The notes below the pieces were generated by a model, which was not told the DNA's origin, did not search any database, and saw only the letters and a program-made list of their open reading frames with translations. Source: Stutzerimonas stutzeri KOS6 (GTDB lineage Bacteria; Pseudomonadota; Gammaproteobacteria; Pseudomonadales; Pseudomonadaceae). Taken from it: 64,000 nt of DNA. The stretch is taken from contig NZ_KK020677.1 of assembly GCF_000307775.2 (NCBI RefSeq), forward strand, positions 41,470 to 105,469. Direction: 5' to 3'. Position numbers and translations under genes: made by a program. Shown piece after piece: positions 26,068-36,200 of this stretch (positions are counted from its first letter, which is position 1; each line of letters opens with the position of its first letter).

Positions 26068-26549
26068 GCCTGAATCACGACGATAGCCAGGACGCACCGC
26101 AGCCCAAGGCCAAAGGCAAGATCGCCACGCGCCGGGTTGCCCGCAGCCTGGCGATGCAGGCGCTGTATCAGTGGCACATGGCCGGTCAGAGCCTGAACGA
26201 GATCGAAGCGCAGTTCCGCGTCGACAACGATTTCTCCGGCGTGGACGGCAGTTATTTCCATGAGCTGCTGACCGGTGTCGCGCGGAGCAAGAGCGAAGTC
26301 GACGGTGCCATCGCGCCGAATCTCGACCGTCCGCTGGAGGAACTCGATCCGGTGGAACTGGCGATCCTGCGCCTGTCCACCTACGAGCTGATGCAGCGCA
26401 TCGACGTGCCTTATCGTGTGGTGATCAACGAAGGCATCGAGCTGGCCAAGGTCTATGGCGCCACCGACGGGCACAAGTTCGTCAACGGCGTGCTGGACAA
26501 GCTGGCCCCTTCGCTGCGCAGCGCCGAAGTGCGCAACCACAAGCGTTGA
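26064..26549 (+). CDS. nusB: Transcription antitermination protein NusB
   Basis: A 161-residue protein starting at GTG inside GTGA. After a polar N-terminal extension the NusB core begins at [20 protein letters not shown] (about residues 20-39) and ends at [13 protein letters not shown]. It binds boxA RNA with S10 and Nus factors during rRNA transcription. Its place between ribH and thiL is standard in Pseudomonas. Confidence 0.97.
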   Translation: MSLNHDDSQDAPQPKAKGKIATRRVARSLAMQALYQWHMAGQSLNEIEAQFRVDNDFSGVDGSYFHELLTGVARSKSEVDGAIAPNLDRPLEELDPVELAILRLSTYELMQRIDVPYRVVINEGIELAKVYGATDGHKFVNGVLDKLAPSLRSAEVRNHKR

Positions 26550-26561
26550 GGGCTGCTCGCC

Positions 26562-27524
26562 TTGTTGGGTGAGTTCGAGCTGATCCGTCACTACTTCGCC
26601 GCCGCCGCTTGCGCCAGGGCTGGCGGCGAAGTCGTTCTCGGCATCGGCGACGATTGTGCCCTGCTGCAGATCCCGGCCGGCGAGCAACTGGCCGTCTCTA
26701 CCGATACCCTGGTCGCCGGGGTGCATTTCCCCGATCCCTGCGATCCCTTCCTGCTCGGCCAGCGTTCGTTGGCCGTGGCCGCCAGCGATCTTGCCGCGAT
26801 GGGCGCCACACCCATCGGCTTCACCCTCGCGCTGACCCTGCCGGGCGGAGATCCACTCTGGCTGGCGGAACTCGCCCGCGGACTGGATGCCATGGCGCTC
26901 GACTGCAGCCTGCGTCTGATTGGCGGCGACACCACCCGTGGCCCGCTGAGCCTGACCGTCACCGTATTCGGTCGAGTCCCTGCCGGTCAGGCACTGACTC
27001 GTGCCGGTGCTCAGATTGGCGATCTGCTCTGCGTGGGCGGTGTGCTCGGCGAGGCGGCCGGGGCATTGCCCCTGGTGCTGCGCCAGGCCGAAGCCGAGGC
27101 AGACATCGCCGAACATCTGCTGGCGCGCTACTGGTCACCACAACCGCAACTGGCCCTGGGTGAGGCGCTACGCGGCAGGGCGACGGCGGCGCTGGATATC
27201 TCCGACGGGCTGCTGGCCGATTGCGGCCATGTCGCCGTGGCTTCGGGGGTCGCCCTGCACATCGAGCGCGAGCGGTTGCCGCTGTCCGCGCCGTTGCGCC
27301 GTTTCGCCGGTGAATCCGAAGCATTGCGCTGTGCGCTGGCTGGCGGGGATGACTACTTGCTGGCGTTCACCCTGCCGCCTGCCGAGGTGGCACCGCTGCA
27401 GGCCGCCGGCTGGCCGGTGCATGTCATCGGCCGGGTGACGGCCGGGCAGGGCGTGCAGTTGATCGATGCGGCAGGTAACGAGGTGGCCGTGTCCGAACGT
27501 GGCTACAACCATTTCAATGCATGA
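26562..27524 (+). CDS. thiL: Thiamine-monophosphate kinase
   Basis: A 320-residue ATP-dependent kinase. GIGDDCALL (about residues 28-36), STDTLVAGVHF, DLAAMGA, LIGGDTT and ALDISDGLLADCGHV are the metal and nucleotide motifs of the AIR synthase-like fold. It makes thiamine diphosphate from the monophosphate. There is no ATG at the natural start; TTG 26562 (9 bases after GAGGG) and TTG 26565 are the two choices, the second giving MGEFELIR. Confidence 0.95.
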   Translation: MLGEFELIRHYFAAAACARAGGEVVLGIGDDCALLQIPAGEQLAVSTDTLVAGVHFPDPCDPFLLGQRSLAVAASDLAAMGATPIGFTLALTLPGGDPLWLAELARGLDAMALDCSLRLIGGDTTRGPLSLTVTVFGRVPAGQALTRAGAQIGDLLCVGGVLGEAAGALPLVLRQAEAEADIAEHLLARYWSPQPQLALGEALRGRATAALDISDGLLADCGHVAVASGVALHIERERLPLSAPLRRFAGESEALRCALAGGDDYLLAFTLPPAEVAPLQAAGWPVHVIGRVTAGQGVQLIDAAGNEVAVSERGYNHFNA

Positions 27525-27577
27525 GGGTTGTTGCAGGCCTGTAGCCGCACGCCTCCGATCCGAGAAGGAACGCTGTT

Positions 27578-28075
27578 TTGACTGACTCCTTGCCGGTCGC
27601 GGCCAAGCCGCAAACCCTGGTCTGGTCCAATCCCTGGCATAACCTGGCGTTCGGCTTCGGCTCCGGGCTGATGCCCAGGGCGCCGGGTACCTGGGGCTCG
27701 CTGGTGGCGCTGCCGTTCGTGCCGCTGTGGCAGTCGCTGCCGGGCTGGGGCTATCTGCTGATGCTCGGCGTGACCATGCTGTTCGGTATCTGGCTGTGCG
27801 GCAAGGTGGCGTGCGAACTCGGCGTGCACGACCACGAAGGGATCGTCTGGGATGAGTTCGTCGGCATCTGGATTACCTTCTGGCTGGTGCCGGAAGGCTG
27901 GTACTGGATGCTGCTCGGTTTCGTGGTGTTTCGCGTGATGGACATCGCCAAGCCCTGGCCGATCAGCTGGGTCGATCGGCATATCCATGGCGGGGTGGGG
28001 ATCATGCTCGACGATATCCTCGCCGGCGTCGCGGCCTGGGCGGTCATGCAGGGGCTGGTCGCGCTGTTGGTTTGA
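27578..28075 (+). CDS. pgpA: Phosphatidylglycerophosphatase A
   Basis: A 165-residue membrane enzyme starting at TTG 27578, with GAAGGAA about 8 bases upstream. It shows NLAFGFGSGLMPRAPGTWGS near the N-terminus, the acidic metal residues in VWDEFVGIWITFWL and IMLDDILAGV, and three to four hydrophobic spans. It removes phosphate from phosphatidylglycerophosphate at the inner membrane. Follows thiL by 53 bases, as in the enterobacterial thiL-pgpA order. Confidence 0.94.
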   Translation: MTDSLPVAAKPQTLVWSNPWHNLAFGFGSGLMPRAPGTWGSLVALPFVPLWQSLPGWGYLLMLGVTMLFGIWLCGKVACELGVHDHEGIVWDEFVGIWITFWLVPEGWYWMLLGFVVFRVMDIAKPWPISWVDRHIHGGVGIMLDDILAGVAAWAVMQGLVALLV

Positions 28076-28160
28076 TTGTGCGTCCGGTCGCTGCAGGCGG
28101 CCGGCCATTGAAGCATGATCGGCGTCCGGCTCAGGGCCTGATGTCGAGGAAGAAATAGCC

Positions 28161-28808
28161 ATGCGTAGCGTCTCCGTACTGTTCGCCAGCCTGTTGCTGC
28201 TGCCTGCACTCGCGCAGGCCGCGTCCATGGTGCAAGTGGTCGGGCTGTTCCCTGGCGCTGCGGTGGTCAATGTCGACGGTCAACGCAAGCTGGTCAGGGT
28301 CGGCCAGACCGGCCCCGGCGGCGTCCAGGTGGTGAGTGCCGATGCCAGTGGTGCGGTGCTGCGCGTCGACGGCGTCGAGCGCCATTACAACCTGAGCCGC
28401 GAATACAGCGGCGCCTACGCGGCGCCAAGCAAGGCCCAGCTGAGCGTGGCCAAGGGCAGCGGCGGCCATTACTGGATTGCCGGTGCGATCAACGGCCAGC
28501 CGATCCAGTTTCTCGTCGATACCGGCGCCACCTCGGTGGCGATCAACGAACATCAGGCCCGTCGCCTGGGCATCGACTACCGCGTCAACGGTCGGCCCAT
28601 GGTGGTGAGCACCGCCAGCGGTACGGCGAAGGCCTGGCGCGTGCATCTCAACAGCGTCAAGGTCGGCGCGATCGAGGTGATCGGCGTGGAAGCGGTCGTC
28701 GTCGAGGGCGGTTCGCCCACTGACGCGCTGCTCGGCATGAGTTTCCTCGGCCGTGTCAGCTGGCGCGAGGAGCAGGGCGTGCTGGTGCTGGAGTCGAAAA
28801 CCTCCTGA
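28161..28808 (+). CDS. Retropepsin-like aspartic protease, TIGR02281 type
   Basis: A 215-residue exported protein with a signal peptide (MRSVSVLFASLLLLPALAQA). Residues about 100-215 form a retropepsin-like domain: FLVDTGATSVAIN contains the catalytic D120-T-G, and LLGMSFLGRV is the usual closing motif. Such proteins form homodimers with one aspartate from each chain. The N-terminal 80 residues are a small beta domain. Substrate unknown; likely periplasmic. Confidence 0.85.
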   Translation: MRSVSVLFASLLLLPALAQAASMVQVVGLFPGAAVVNVDGQRKLVRVGQTGPGGVQVVSADASGAVLRVDGVERHYNLSREYSGAYAAPSKAQLSVAKGSGGHYWIAGAINGQPIQFLVDTGATSVAINEHQARRLGIDYRVNGRPMVVSTASGTAKAWRVHLNSVKVGAIEVIGVEAVVVEGGSPTDALLGMSFLGRVSWREEQGVLVLESKTS

Positions 28809-28918
28809 GCGGCTTCCTGGCGGCACGATAGGCGCGGTCGACGGCCAAACTCTCCAGCCAGATTCGCCTTTAGTTGGTGTTACAATGTCCGCTTTTCTGC
28901 CGCCTGGGATTTCCGCCC

Positions 28919-29536
28919 GTGTCTGTCGTGTTCGTCGCCGCTTCTCAACTGCCGACGCCGTTCGGCGTGTTCACCATGCATGGTTTTCTCGATCAGGACA
29001 CTGGCAAGGAGCATGTCGCGCTGACCCTGGGCGACGTGGCCGACGGCCAGCCGGTACTGGGGCGCCTGCATTCCGAGTGCCTGACCGGCGATGCGTTGTT
29101 CAGCCTGCGCTGTGACTGCGGCTTCCAGCTGGAAGCGGCGTTGCGCGCGATTGCCGATGAAGGCCGTGGCGTGTTGCTCTACCTGCGCCAGGAGGGCCGT
29201 GGCATTGGCCTGCTGAACAAGATTCGCGCCTATGAACTGCAGGATGCCGGTGCCGATACCGTCGAGGCCAACGAGCGCCTGGGCTTCGCCCCGGACATGC
29301 GTGATTACGCCATCTGTCTGCCGATGCTCGAGCACCTGGGCATCGGCGAGATCAAGCTGATGACCAACAACCCGCGCAAGGTCAAGGCGCTGCAGGGCTT
29401 CGGCATTCGCGTGGCCGAGCGCAAGCCGCTGCAGATCGCGCACAACCCGCACAACCGCAAGTACCTCGCCACCAAGGCCGGCAAGCTCGGCCACATGCTC
29501 GGCGAGATCCACCAGGGCGAAGCCGAGCAGTCGTGA
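28919..29536 (+). CDS. ribA: GTP cyclohydrolase II
   Basis: A 205-residue enzyme. The zinc site is [25 protein letters not shown]: HSEC then RCDCGFQLE (cysteines about 52, 63 and 65). [20 protein letters not shown] is the GTP-binding active-site loop and [10 protein letters not shown] is the terminal motif. It opens GTP, the first committed step of riboflavin synthesis. I chose GTG 28919, which gives the standard length; a TACAAT -10-like hexamer lies at 28881. It makes up for the degenerate cyclohydrolase half of RibBA. Confidence 0.96.
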   Translation: MSVVFVAASQLPTPFGVFTMHGFLDQDTGKEHVALTLGDVADGQPVLGRLHSECLTGDALFSLRCDCGFQLEAALRAIADEGRGVLLYLRQEGRGIGLLNKIRAYELQDAGADTVEANERLGFAPDMRDYAICLPMLEHLGIGEIKLMTNNPRKVKALQGFGIRVAERKPLQIAHNPHNRKYLATKAGKLGHMLGEIHQGEAEQS

Positions 29537-29940
29537 CGCGAGCCGCCGCCCTTCGCCAGCTTGCGCGTGACGGCTGGCTGCATACGCTGCTGATGGTACT
29601 GCCGGCACTGGTGCTCGGCCGCACCTCAGTGGTGTTCGCCGATTGGGGGCTGCCACTCTTCGCTGCAGGCCTGGTCTCGCTGTTCTTCAGCCTGCGGGCC
29701 TTCACCCGGTTCAAACATGCGCTGATCGCCACCGAGCAGGCACTGAACGGCCCGGCAGAGTGCGATGCCTGGAATGATCTGCGTCGCGTGCGCCGTCGCG
29801 GCCTGCTGATCGCCTCGTTACCGGCCTGGTTCGGCGCTGCGGGTGCGCTATTCGGCATGGAGCCGGTTGCCCGCCTGCTGCTGGTGTTCGGCAGTCTGGT
29901 GCTGCTGGTGCTCTATCGCATTCCGCGGCAACTGCATTGA
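29533..29940 (+). CDS. Small conserved inner-membrane protein
   Basis: A 135-residue protein starting at GTG overlapping the ribA stop (GTGA). It has hydrophobic spans near residues 20-32 ([11 protein letters not shown]), 38-55 and two at the C-terminus ([15 protein letters not shown] and [14 protein letters not shown]). No catalytic motif is seen. It lies between ribA and btuF and overlaps btuF by 4 bases. I do not recognise a family; likely the PA4046 counterpart by position. Confidence 0.78.
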   Translation: MTRAAALRQLARDGWLHTLLMVLPALVLGRTSVVFADWGLPLFAAGLVSLFFSLRAFTRFKHALIATEQALNGPAECDAWNDLRRVRRRGLLIASLPAWFGAAGALFGMEPVARLLLVFGSLVLLVLYRIPRQLH

Positions 29941-30740
29941 TCCGCCGCCTGCTGCTCGCCGCCCTGGTGTGCCTGGTGACACAGCCGGCGCTCGCCACGC
30001 AGCGGGTGGTGAGTCTGGCGCCATCGCTCAGCGAAATCATGCTCGAACTCGATGCCGCCGACCGGCTGGTCGGCGTGCTGGATGGCGGCGAACGTCCGCC
30101 GGCGCTGCAGTCGGTGCCTTCGGTCGGCCGCTACGGCCAGGTGGAGATGGAAACCCTGCTCAGCCTGCGTCCCGATCTGGTCCTGCTCTGGCCGGACAGC
30201 GTGCCGCGGAGCCAGCGTGAGCAGCTGCGCCAATTCGGTATTCCCGTCCTGGTCGTCGAGCAAACCCGCCTCGAAGGGCTGGCCGAGCAGTTCGTTGTGG
30301 TGGGTAATGCCGTAGGCCGCGCCGAACAAGGCGAACGACTGGCCGAGCGCTTTCGTTCAGGCCTCGCCGAGTTGCGCAGCAATTACACGCGGGCCGAGCC
30401 GCTGCGGGTGTTCTACCAGATATGGAATCGCCCGCTGTATACCCTGGGTGGCCGGCAGATCATCAGCGAAGCGATCGAGGTATGCGGCGGACAGAACGTC
30501 TTCGCCGACCTGACCCTGGCGGCACCGCAGGTCAGCATCGAGGCCGTACTCGCCCGCGATCCGGAGGTGATCCTGGCCGGAACTGGCGCGCAACTGGACG
30601 AGTGGAAGGCCTGGCCGCAGCTCAGCGCCGTGCGCGATGGGCGACTGCTGGAAGTGCCTGACAAGGGGCTGGAGCGGCCGAGCTTCCAGATGCTCGGGGC
30701 GATCGGGAAACTCTGCGAGGTGATGGCGGCAGCGCCCTGA
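29937..30740 (+). CDS. btuF: Periplasmic cobalamin-binding protein BtuF
   Basis: A 267-residue ABC-type substrate-binding protein with a signal peptide ([20 protein letters not shown]) read from a TTG start overlapping the previous stop (TTGA). It has class III binding-protein motifs: VVSLAPSLSEIMLELDAADR, VGRYGQVEMETLLSLRPDLV and YTLGGRQIISEAIEVCGGQN. It binds vitamin B12 in the periplasm for an ABC importer. btuB lies tail to tail 22 bases away, which supports the cobalamin assignment. Confidence 0.88.
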   Translation: MIRRLLLAALVCLVTQPALATQRVVSLAPSLSEIMLELDAADRLVGVLDGGERPPALQSVPSVGRYGQVEMETLLSLRPDLVLLWPDSVPRSQREQLRQFGIPVLVVEQTRLEGLAEQFVVVGNAVGRAEQGERLAERFRSGLAELRSNYTRAEPLRVFYQIWNRPLYTLGGRQIISEAIEVCGGQNVFADLTLAAPQVSIEAVLARDPEVILAGTGAQLDEWKAWPQLSAVRDGRLLEVPDKGLERPSFQMLGAIGKLCEVMAAAP

Positions 30741-30762
30741 GCGGGCGCGCCGGTAGATGCGA

Positions 30763-32628
30763 TTAGAGCGAGGGCGTCCAGGTGACGGCGAGCAGCGCCG
30801 TGCGGCCTTCGATGTTGTACCCGTAGCGGCCGTTGGCGGTGCTGTAGGTCGCTTCGGCGTAGTCCTTGTCGAACAGGTTATCCAGCTTCAGGTCGAGTTT
30901 GAGCTCCTGATTGGCACGCCAGCTGCCACGCAACCCCACTAAGCCATACCCGCCCATTTCGATTTCGTTGTCCGCGTCGTCGTAGCGACCGCTGACGGCT
31001 CTCCAGCTGGCGCCTACCGAAAACGCGCCAAGTTGACGGTCCAGGTCCAGGCTCAGCGTGCGCTTGGCGCGACGGGCGAGTGTATGACCGCTATCGCGAT
31101 CGCGAGGGTCGATGAGGCCGGCGGCGAGGCTGGCCTGCCAACCGAACAGATCCTGCTGGAGAGTGGCCTCCAGGCCATTGATCCGCGCGGTCTGGACATT
31201 CTGAGGAATCCAGAAAGCGTCCGAGACGATGGCGTCCTCAATGTCAGTGCGGTACAGCGACAATTCCAGCGAGCCGCTTTCGCTATAGCGGTTGCGCCAC
31301 TGGAGCTCGTAGCTCTTGGATTTTTCAGGTGCAAGGTCAGGATTCCCGTACCACGAGTCATACAGTTCGTTGAATGTTGGGGCGCGGAATCCCTCGCTGT
31401 AGGACACGACCACGTCGTTACGGGTATCCAGCGGTACGGTAAGCGCCGCGTTCCAAGTGTTTTCGCTGCCGTACTGCTCGTTCTTGTCGTGGCGCAGGCC
31501 AATCTCTGTAGAGAACGCGTTGCCGGTATAGCGGTGCTGGATGAAGGCTGCCTGATTCCAACGGGAGTCCTGGGCAAAGGCGCTCGAACTGTGCAGTTGG
31601 TCCTCATGCCAATCGGCGCCGAGCAACAACTGATGAGCTGGGGCGAGTTGAAGCGTGTTTACCCAGCTGGCCGAGTCACGATAGGTCGAGTAGCGGTAAA
31701 ACATATAGGCAGGAGCCTGTGGGGTGTCGTTTCCGGTGTCCCGCTTATCCTCGCTGTGTCCGACTTCGAGGCGGCTGTTCCAGGCATCATTAAGCTCGGC
31801 AGCAACGAACCCGGAGGTGCTGCTCAGCTGGAAATCCGTGGTCGGTTTGGATATGCCGCCCAGGTCGTCGAATTCGTTCTCACCCCGCTGATCAATTGCG
31901 CTCATGCCGACTTCGACAGAATCATTGAAGCGGTGCGCAAGGTTCAGGCTAAGCGAGCGATTGCGGTAAGCGTCGTCATCGCCATTGGCGCCGAAGCTAT
32001 CGCGCGTGGCGTCGATACTTTGGGTTTCATCCAGCGCGGCCCCCAAGTTGAAGCGAGTCTGGCCATTGCCTCCGGAGAGGTCCAGGCTGCGTTCGAAGGT
32101 GCCGTTGCTTCCCACGCCGAAGCGGCCCTCAGGTGCAAGACCCTGACCGCTGCTTTGGCGAGTGAAGATCTGCACCACCCCGCCGATAGCATCCGAGCCA
32201 TATAGCGCAGACCGCGGGCCGCGCACGACTTCGATCCGTTCGATCTGATCGGGGCTGAGGAATTCGAGGCTGTTGGTGCCACTGGACGCTGCAGCGATAC
32301 GCTGACCGTCGACCAGAACCAGGGTCTGGGTGCTGGCCGTGCCGCGCATGAACAGGCTGGTAAGACTCCCCGCTCCGCCGGTACGGGCGACGCTTACGCC
32401 CGGCACGCGCTCCAGTAGCTCGGCAACGCTGCGTACCTGCAACCGCTCGATATCGTCTCGGTTGAAAACGGTGGTGGCCGCCGGGGTCTGGCTGCGGCGC
32501 TGCGGTTCGCGGTTCGCGGAAACCACCGTATCGGACAGCTTCAGCGCTTCGTCGCGCGTCAGCTCAACAGCAAACACCTGCATGCCTGGCAACAGCGCCA
32601 CGGCGAGAGCAAGTCGGGATAGTTTCAT
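30763..32628 (-). CDS. btuB: TonB-dependent vitamin B12 receptor BtuB
   Basis: A 621-residue outer-membrane receptor. Signal peptide residues 1-20, TonB box near LSDTVVSA (about 31-38), plug domain with LLERVPGVSVARTGG and GPRSALYGSDAIGGVVQIFT, then a 22-strand barrel. The last residue pattern (ALLAVTWTPSL) lacks the usual terminal phenylalanine. It imports cobalamin using TonB energy. A cobalamin riboswitch lies directly upstream, which fixes the substrate class. Confidence 0.94.
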   Translation of the reverse strand: MKLSRLALAVALLPGMQVFAVELTRDEALKLSDTVVSANREPQRRSQTPAATTVFNRDDIERLQVRSVAELLERVPGVSVARTGGAGSLTSLFMRGTASTQTLVLVDGQRIAAASSGTNSLEFLSPDQIERIEVVRGPRSALYGSDAIGGVVQIFTRQSSGQGLAPEGRFGVGSNGTFERSLDLSGGNGQTRFNLGAALDETQSIDATRDSFGANGDDDAYRNRSLSLNLAHRFNDSVEVGMSAIDQRGENEFDDLGGISKPTTDFQLSSTSGFVAAELNDAWNSRLEVGHSEDKRDTGNDTPQAPAYMFYRYSTYRDSASWVNTLQLAPAHQLLLGADWHEDQLHSSSAFAQDSRWNQAAFIQHRYTGNAFSTEIGLRHDKNEQYGSENTWNAALTVPLDTRNDVVVSYSEGFRAPTFNELYDSWYGNPDLAPEKSKSYELQWRNRYSESGSLELSLYRTDIEDAIVSDAFWIPQNVQTARINGLEATLQQDLFGWQASLAAGLIDPRDRDSGHTLARRAKRTLSLDLDRQLGAFSVGASWRAVSGRYDDADNEIEMGGYGLVGLRGSWRANQELKLDLKLDNLFDKDYAEATYSTANGRYGYNIEGRTALLAVTWTPSL

Positions 32629-32737
32629 TCTTGGAATTCCTCAAAAGATCGCAGACTTTTGAGGAGGGCAGGAACAAGCGCGGGGATGACGGGCAGCAGC
32701 GCTTGACGGTGCTGCCCTCCGCAACACCAGTCGAATC

Positions 32738-32917
32738 CGCCAGGCCGGTCTCCGGGCTTTCGACGCGCATCACGCTCACCTTCCCGTGCCGGAACACAGT
32801 GGCTGTCGAGCGGACGGCGATCCCAAGGATCGCGGTCGATTACCGTTGCGGGGGCAGCGCCGGCCTTGCTCTTGCGAGCGCACCGGCTTCCCGTTTAATG
32901 CCGACCTTGCGGTCGTG
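32738..32917 (-). promoter_or_regulatory. Cobalamin riboswitch upstream of btuB
   Basis: Read on the minus strand it has GGGAAGCCGGTGCG, then GCTGCCCCCGCAACGGTAA, AGCCACTGTG, CGGGAAGGTGAGCGTGATGC and AAGCCCGGAGACCGGCCTGG, the conserved core of the AdoCbl riboswitch. The end of the element is about 110 bases before the btuB start. It should switch btuB off when cobalamin is plentiful. Confidence 0.95.
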
Positions 32918-33249
32918 CACACCTGGGCGGATAAGAAAAACGCGCGAACCTTACGGCCGGGCGCGCTGAAACACAAGCGGACGAAAGCGCGCAATGACCT
33001 GCCACATCGGCGTGGCGGCCCGTCATTGGGCCCCCCACAGGGATCGCAAGCGGTCTCCCACACCGGCGGCCAGCCACGCAGAGTCCGTAGGAGGCGCGCC
33101 CTCGCGGCGATGCAGGCCGCAGGCCTGCCCAGAGCCCCAGCGCATGTTCGAGATGGACTGTCGCAAGTTTGGGGCACGAACATGTTGGGCTTCGTCGCTT
33201 CGCTCCTCGGGCTGCACGTCCCGCCAAACTGCGCTCTGTAAACGATCAG
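32918..33249. other. Intergenic region between btuB riboswitch and sbcC
   Basis: About 330 bases without a supportable gene. It is GC-rich and has short open frames on both strands but none with a ribosome site or recognisable protein. The btuB promoter must lie in its left part. I see no tRNA or clear terminator; a short AAGAAAAA run at 32933 is the only AT-rich stretch. Confidence 0.5.
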
Positions 33250-36200
33250 CTACACCATGCCGCCGACGATCCGCAGCGCACTCTGGCCGTTGCCCTGGCG
33301 CTGCACCTGGATCTGCACCGGGATGCGCTCGTGCATTTCCGCCACATGACTGATCACCGCCACCTTGCGGCCCTGGGCCTGCAGCGAATCCAGCGCGTCC
33401 ATGGCGATCTGCAGCGACTCGGGGTCGAGGCTGCCGAAGCCCTCGTCGATGAACAGCGACTCGATCTTCAGCTTGCTCGACGCCATCGAGGCCAGGCCCA
33501 GCGCCAGCGCCAGCGAGACGAGGAAGGTTTCGCCGCCGGACAGCGAGTGTACCGAGCGCAGCTCGTCGCCCATCTCGGTATCCATCACCAGCAGCCCCAG
33601 TGGGCTGCCGCCGCGCTTGAGCCGATAGCGCCGGGCCAGCTGGCGCAACTGCACATTGGCGTGCTGCACCAGCAGGTCGAGGTTGTAGGCCTGGGCGATC
33701 TTGCGGAAGGCACCGCCGTCGCTGGAGCCGATCAGCGCGGCGATGCGCCCCCAGCGCTGGTGCTCGGCCCGCGCGGCATCGATCTGGGCGAGCAACGCCT
33801 GGCTCTGGCTGCGACGTTTGTCATCGTCGATCAGCCTGGCGCGGGTTTCAGCGCAGCGCTGATCGGCTTGCTCGCACTGCTGCAGTTGCCCGGCATGGCG
33901 CTGCTGCAGCTGTTCGGCGTCCGGCGTTTCGGCCTGCTGCTGTTCATGTATCTTCAGGCGGCTGAGGCAGCCGTCGAGCCGTTCGTGGCAACGGGTCAGG
34001 GCTTCGCCGTTCTGCTGCAGGCGCTGGCGCGCCTCGGCGAGCAACGGGTCATCCATATGCAGCAGCTGGGCGAGGGTGGCGTCGTCCAGCTGCGGATGGC
34101 GGGTGCGCCAGCTCGTAAGCTCGGTCGCCAGCGCGTCGCGTTCCTGCTCCAGTTCGGTGTGACGCTGGCGGCAGTTCTGCTGCTCGCCGTGCAGGCGCGT
34201 CAGCGCCAGCTGGCCCTCGTTGAGCTGCCGGTCGATTTCTGCCTGGCTTTGGCGGGTGGTCTGGATGGCCATGTCGAGCTGCTGTTGCCAGGTGCTGGCG
34301 CTGGTCTGTTCGCCAAGGCTGGTACGCAGCGCCTGCTGGCAGGCCAGCAGCAGCTTCTCGCGCTCGGCGAGTCGTGTACTGCAGCCCGCCTGTTTCTCCT
34401 GGCGATGGTGCTGCTGCAACTGCTCATCGCCAAGGCGCTGATCGCACTGGCGCAGTTCCTCAGCCAGTTCGGCCTGCTCCTGCAGCTGCTGCAGGCGGGT
34501 GGCGATGCTGGCGTCCAGCTGCATGAAGGTCTGCGCGGGGTTGTCGCGCCAGCGCTGCACCTGCTCGGCCGGCAGCAGTTCGGCGAAGGCTTGCAGCTCT
34601 TCGTCAAGCTGGTGGCTATCACGGGCGAGGGCATCGCGCTGGCGGGCGAGCCGCTGGGTCGCCTCGATACAGGCTTCGCGTGCCGCTTGCCAGGCCTGCT
34701 GCAGGGTTTCGCTGCGCTGTTGCAGGGCGAGTAGCTGCTGCTGACGCTGGCTGGCGCTGCCGATCTGCTCCTTCAGGGTTGCCAGTTGATCCTCCAGCCA
34801 CTGCGAACGCTGCGCTTCCGGCTGCTGGAGCAGATGGGCGTGGGCAGGCAGGGTGAGCAGGCGTGGAGCCAGTGCCTGCAATTGAGCGTCGACTTCGCCC
34901 TGGCGCTGTTGCGTCTGGCGCAACTGGGTGCTGAGCGCGACGTGGCGATCACGCAGCTCCTGCAGACGCTGATCCTGTGCCTGCAGCGCCTGCTGCGCGC
35001 GCGCGGCCTCGCTGTCGTCGTGCCGGTCGAGACTGGCGACCAGCGCATCGGTATGCTGCCAGGGATGTTCATCGCTGCCGCAGACCGGGCAGGGCTCGCC
35101 GGGGACCAGCGCCGCGCGCAGCGCCTCGACATTCTCGCTGCGCGCCAGGCGCTGACGTTCGAGCAGCGCGAGGGTGACCCTGAGCGCCTGCTCGGCGATA
35201 TCGCGTTCGCTGCGGACCTGTTTGCCCAGCGGCACCAGGCTTTCCAGTTCGGCCTGCTGGCGGCGGTGGGCATCGGCCAGCTCGCGCTGGCTGGCGGTGA
35301 GCGTGAGCTGCTGTGACCAGAGTTGTTGCAGCGTATCGGTTTCGCGCTCGGCCTGGCGCCATTCGTCGAGTTGGCGATGCAGCCGGGCCAGCTGTTCGGC
35401 CAGCCCGACGTCGCTGTCGCGCTCGCCTTGCAGGCTGTCCAGCGCCTCGCGCGCGAGGCTTTGCCGGGTTTCGGCAGCCTTGGCCTGTGCTTCCAGCGCC
35501 GGGAGTTCACTCTGGCCCTGTTGCAGGCGCGCGGCCAGTTGCACGGCCTGTTGCAGGCGCGGACGGTAACCGCCCCAGGCTGCACAGAGCGGTTGCAGTG
35601 TTGCACTCGCTTCGAGTTGCCGCGTCAGTGTGGCGAGCTGGTCGGCGGCGCGCTGTTGCCGTTCGCCGAGCTGCTTGAGCGTTGCCTCACCGGCGCTGGC
35701 CACGGCATCGGCCTGGGCGCTTTCTTCGCGGACCGACGTGAGGTCGGCATTCAGATGGCCGAGGCGTTCCTCTTCGCGGCGTGCCTGGGCCAGCCTGGGC
35801 TCGGCATCCTGGCGGGCCTGCTCGGCCGCACGCAGGTGGTTGCCGGCTGTTTCGCATTGGCCCTGCAATTCGTCGAGGCGCTGCTGCAGGGTAGTCGCTT
35901 CGCGCTGCAGGCTGTTCAGGCTGGCTGCGGCCTTGCCCAGCAGGGGTTCGAGTTCCTGCTGACGCAGAAAACGATGGCGCTGCGGCGCGAGCCGTTCGAA
36001 CAGGTCGAGAATGCGCCTGGCCTCGCTCAGGCTTTCGCGCTCGTCTTCGGCGTCCTGCAGCTGCTGGCGGGCGGCGTCGCGCTCGTTTTCCAGGCGCTGC
36101 AGTTCGCTGAGCCATTGCCGCTGCGCTTCCAGCTCCTTGAGCTGCTGCTGCAGCTTCTTCAGTTCGTCGAGCTGGGCCTGATGTTCGCGCTCCAGTACGT

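Noticed and set aside
33169..34734. Long plus-strand open frame opposite sbcC
   Set aside because: It lies wholly or mostly antisense to the well-supported SbcC coding region, its composition is a leucine/alanine-rich shadow, and no start signal or domain is visible.
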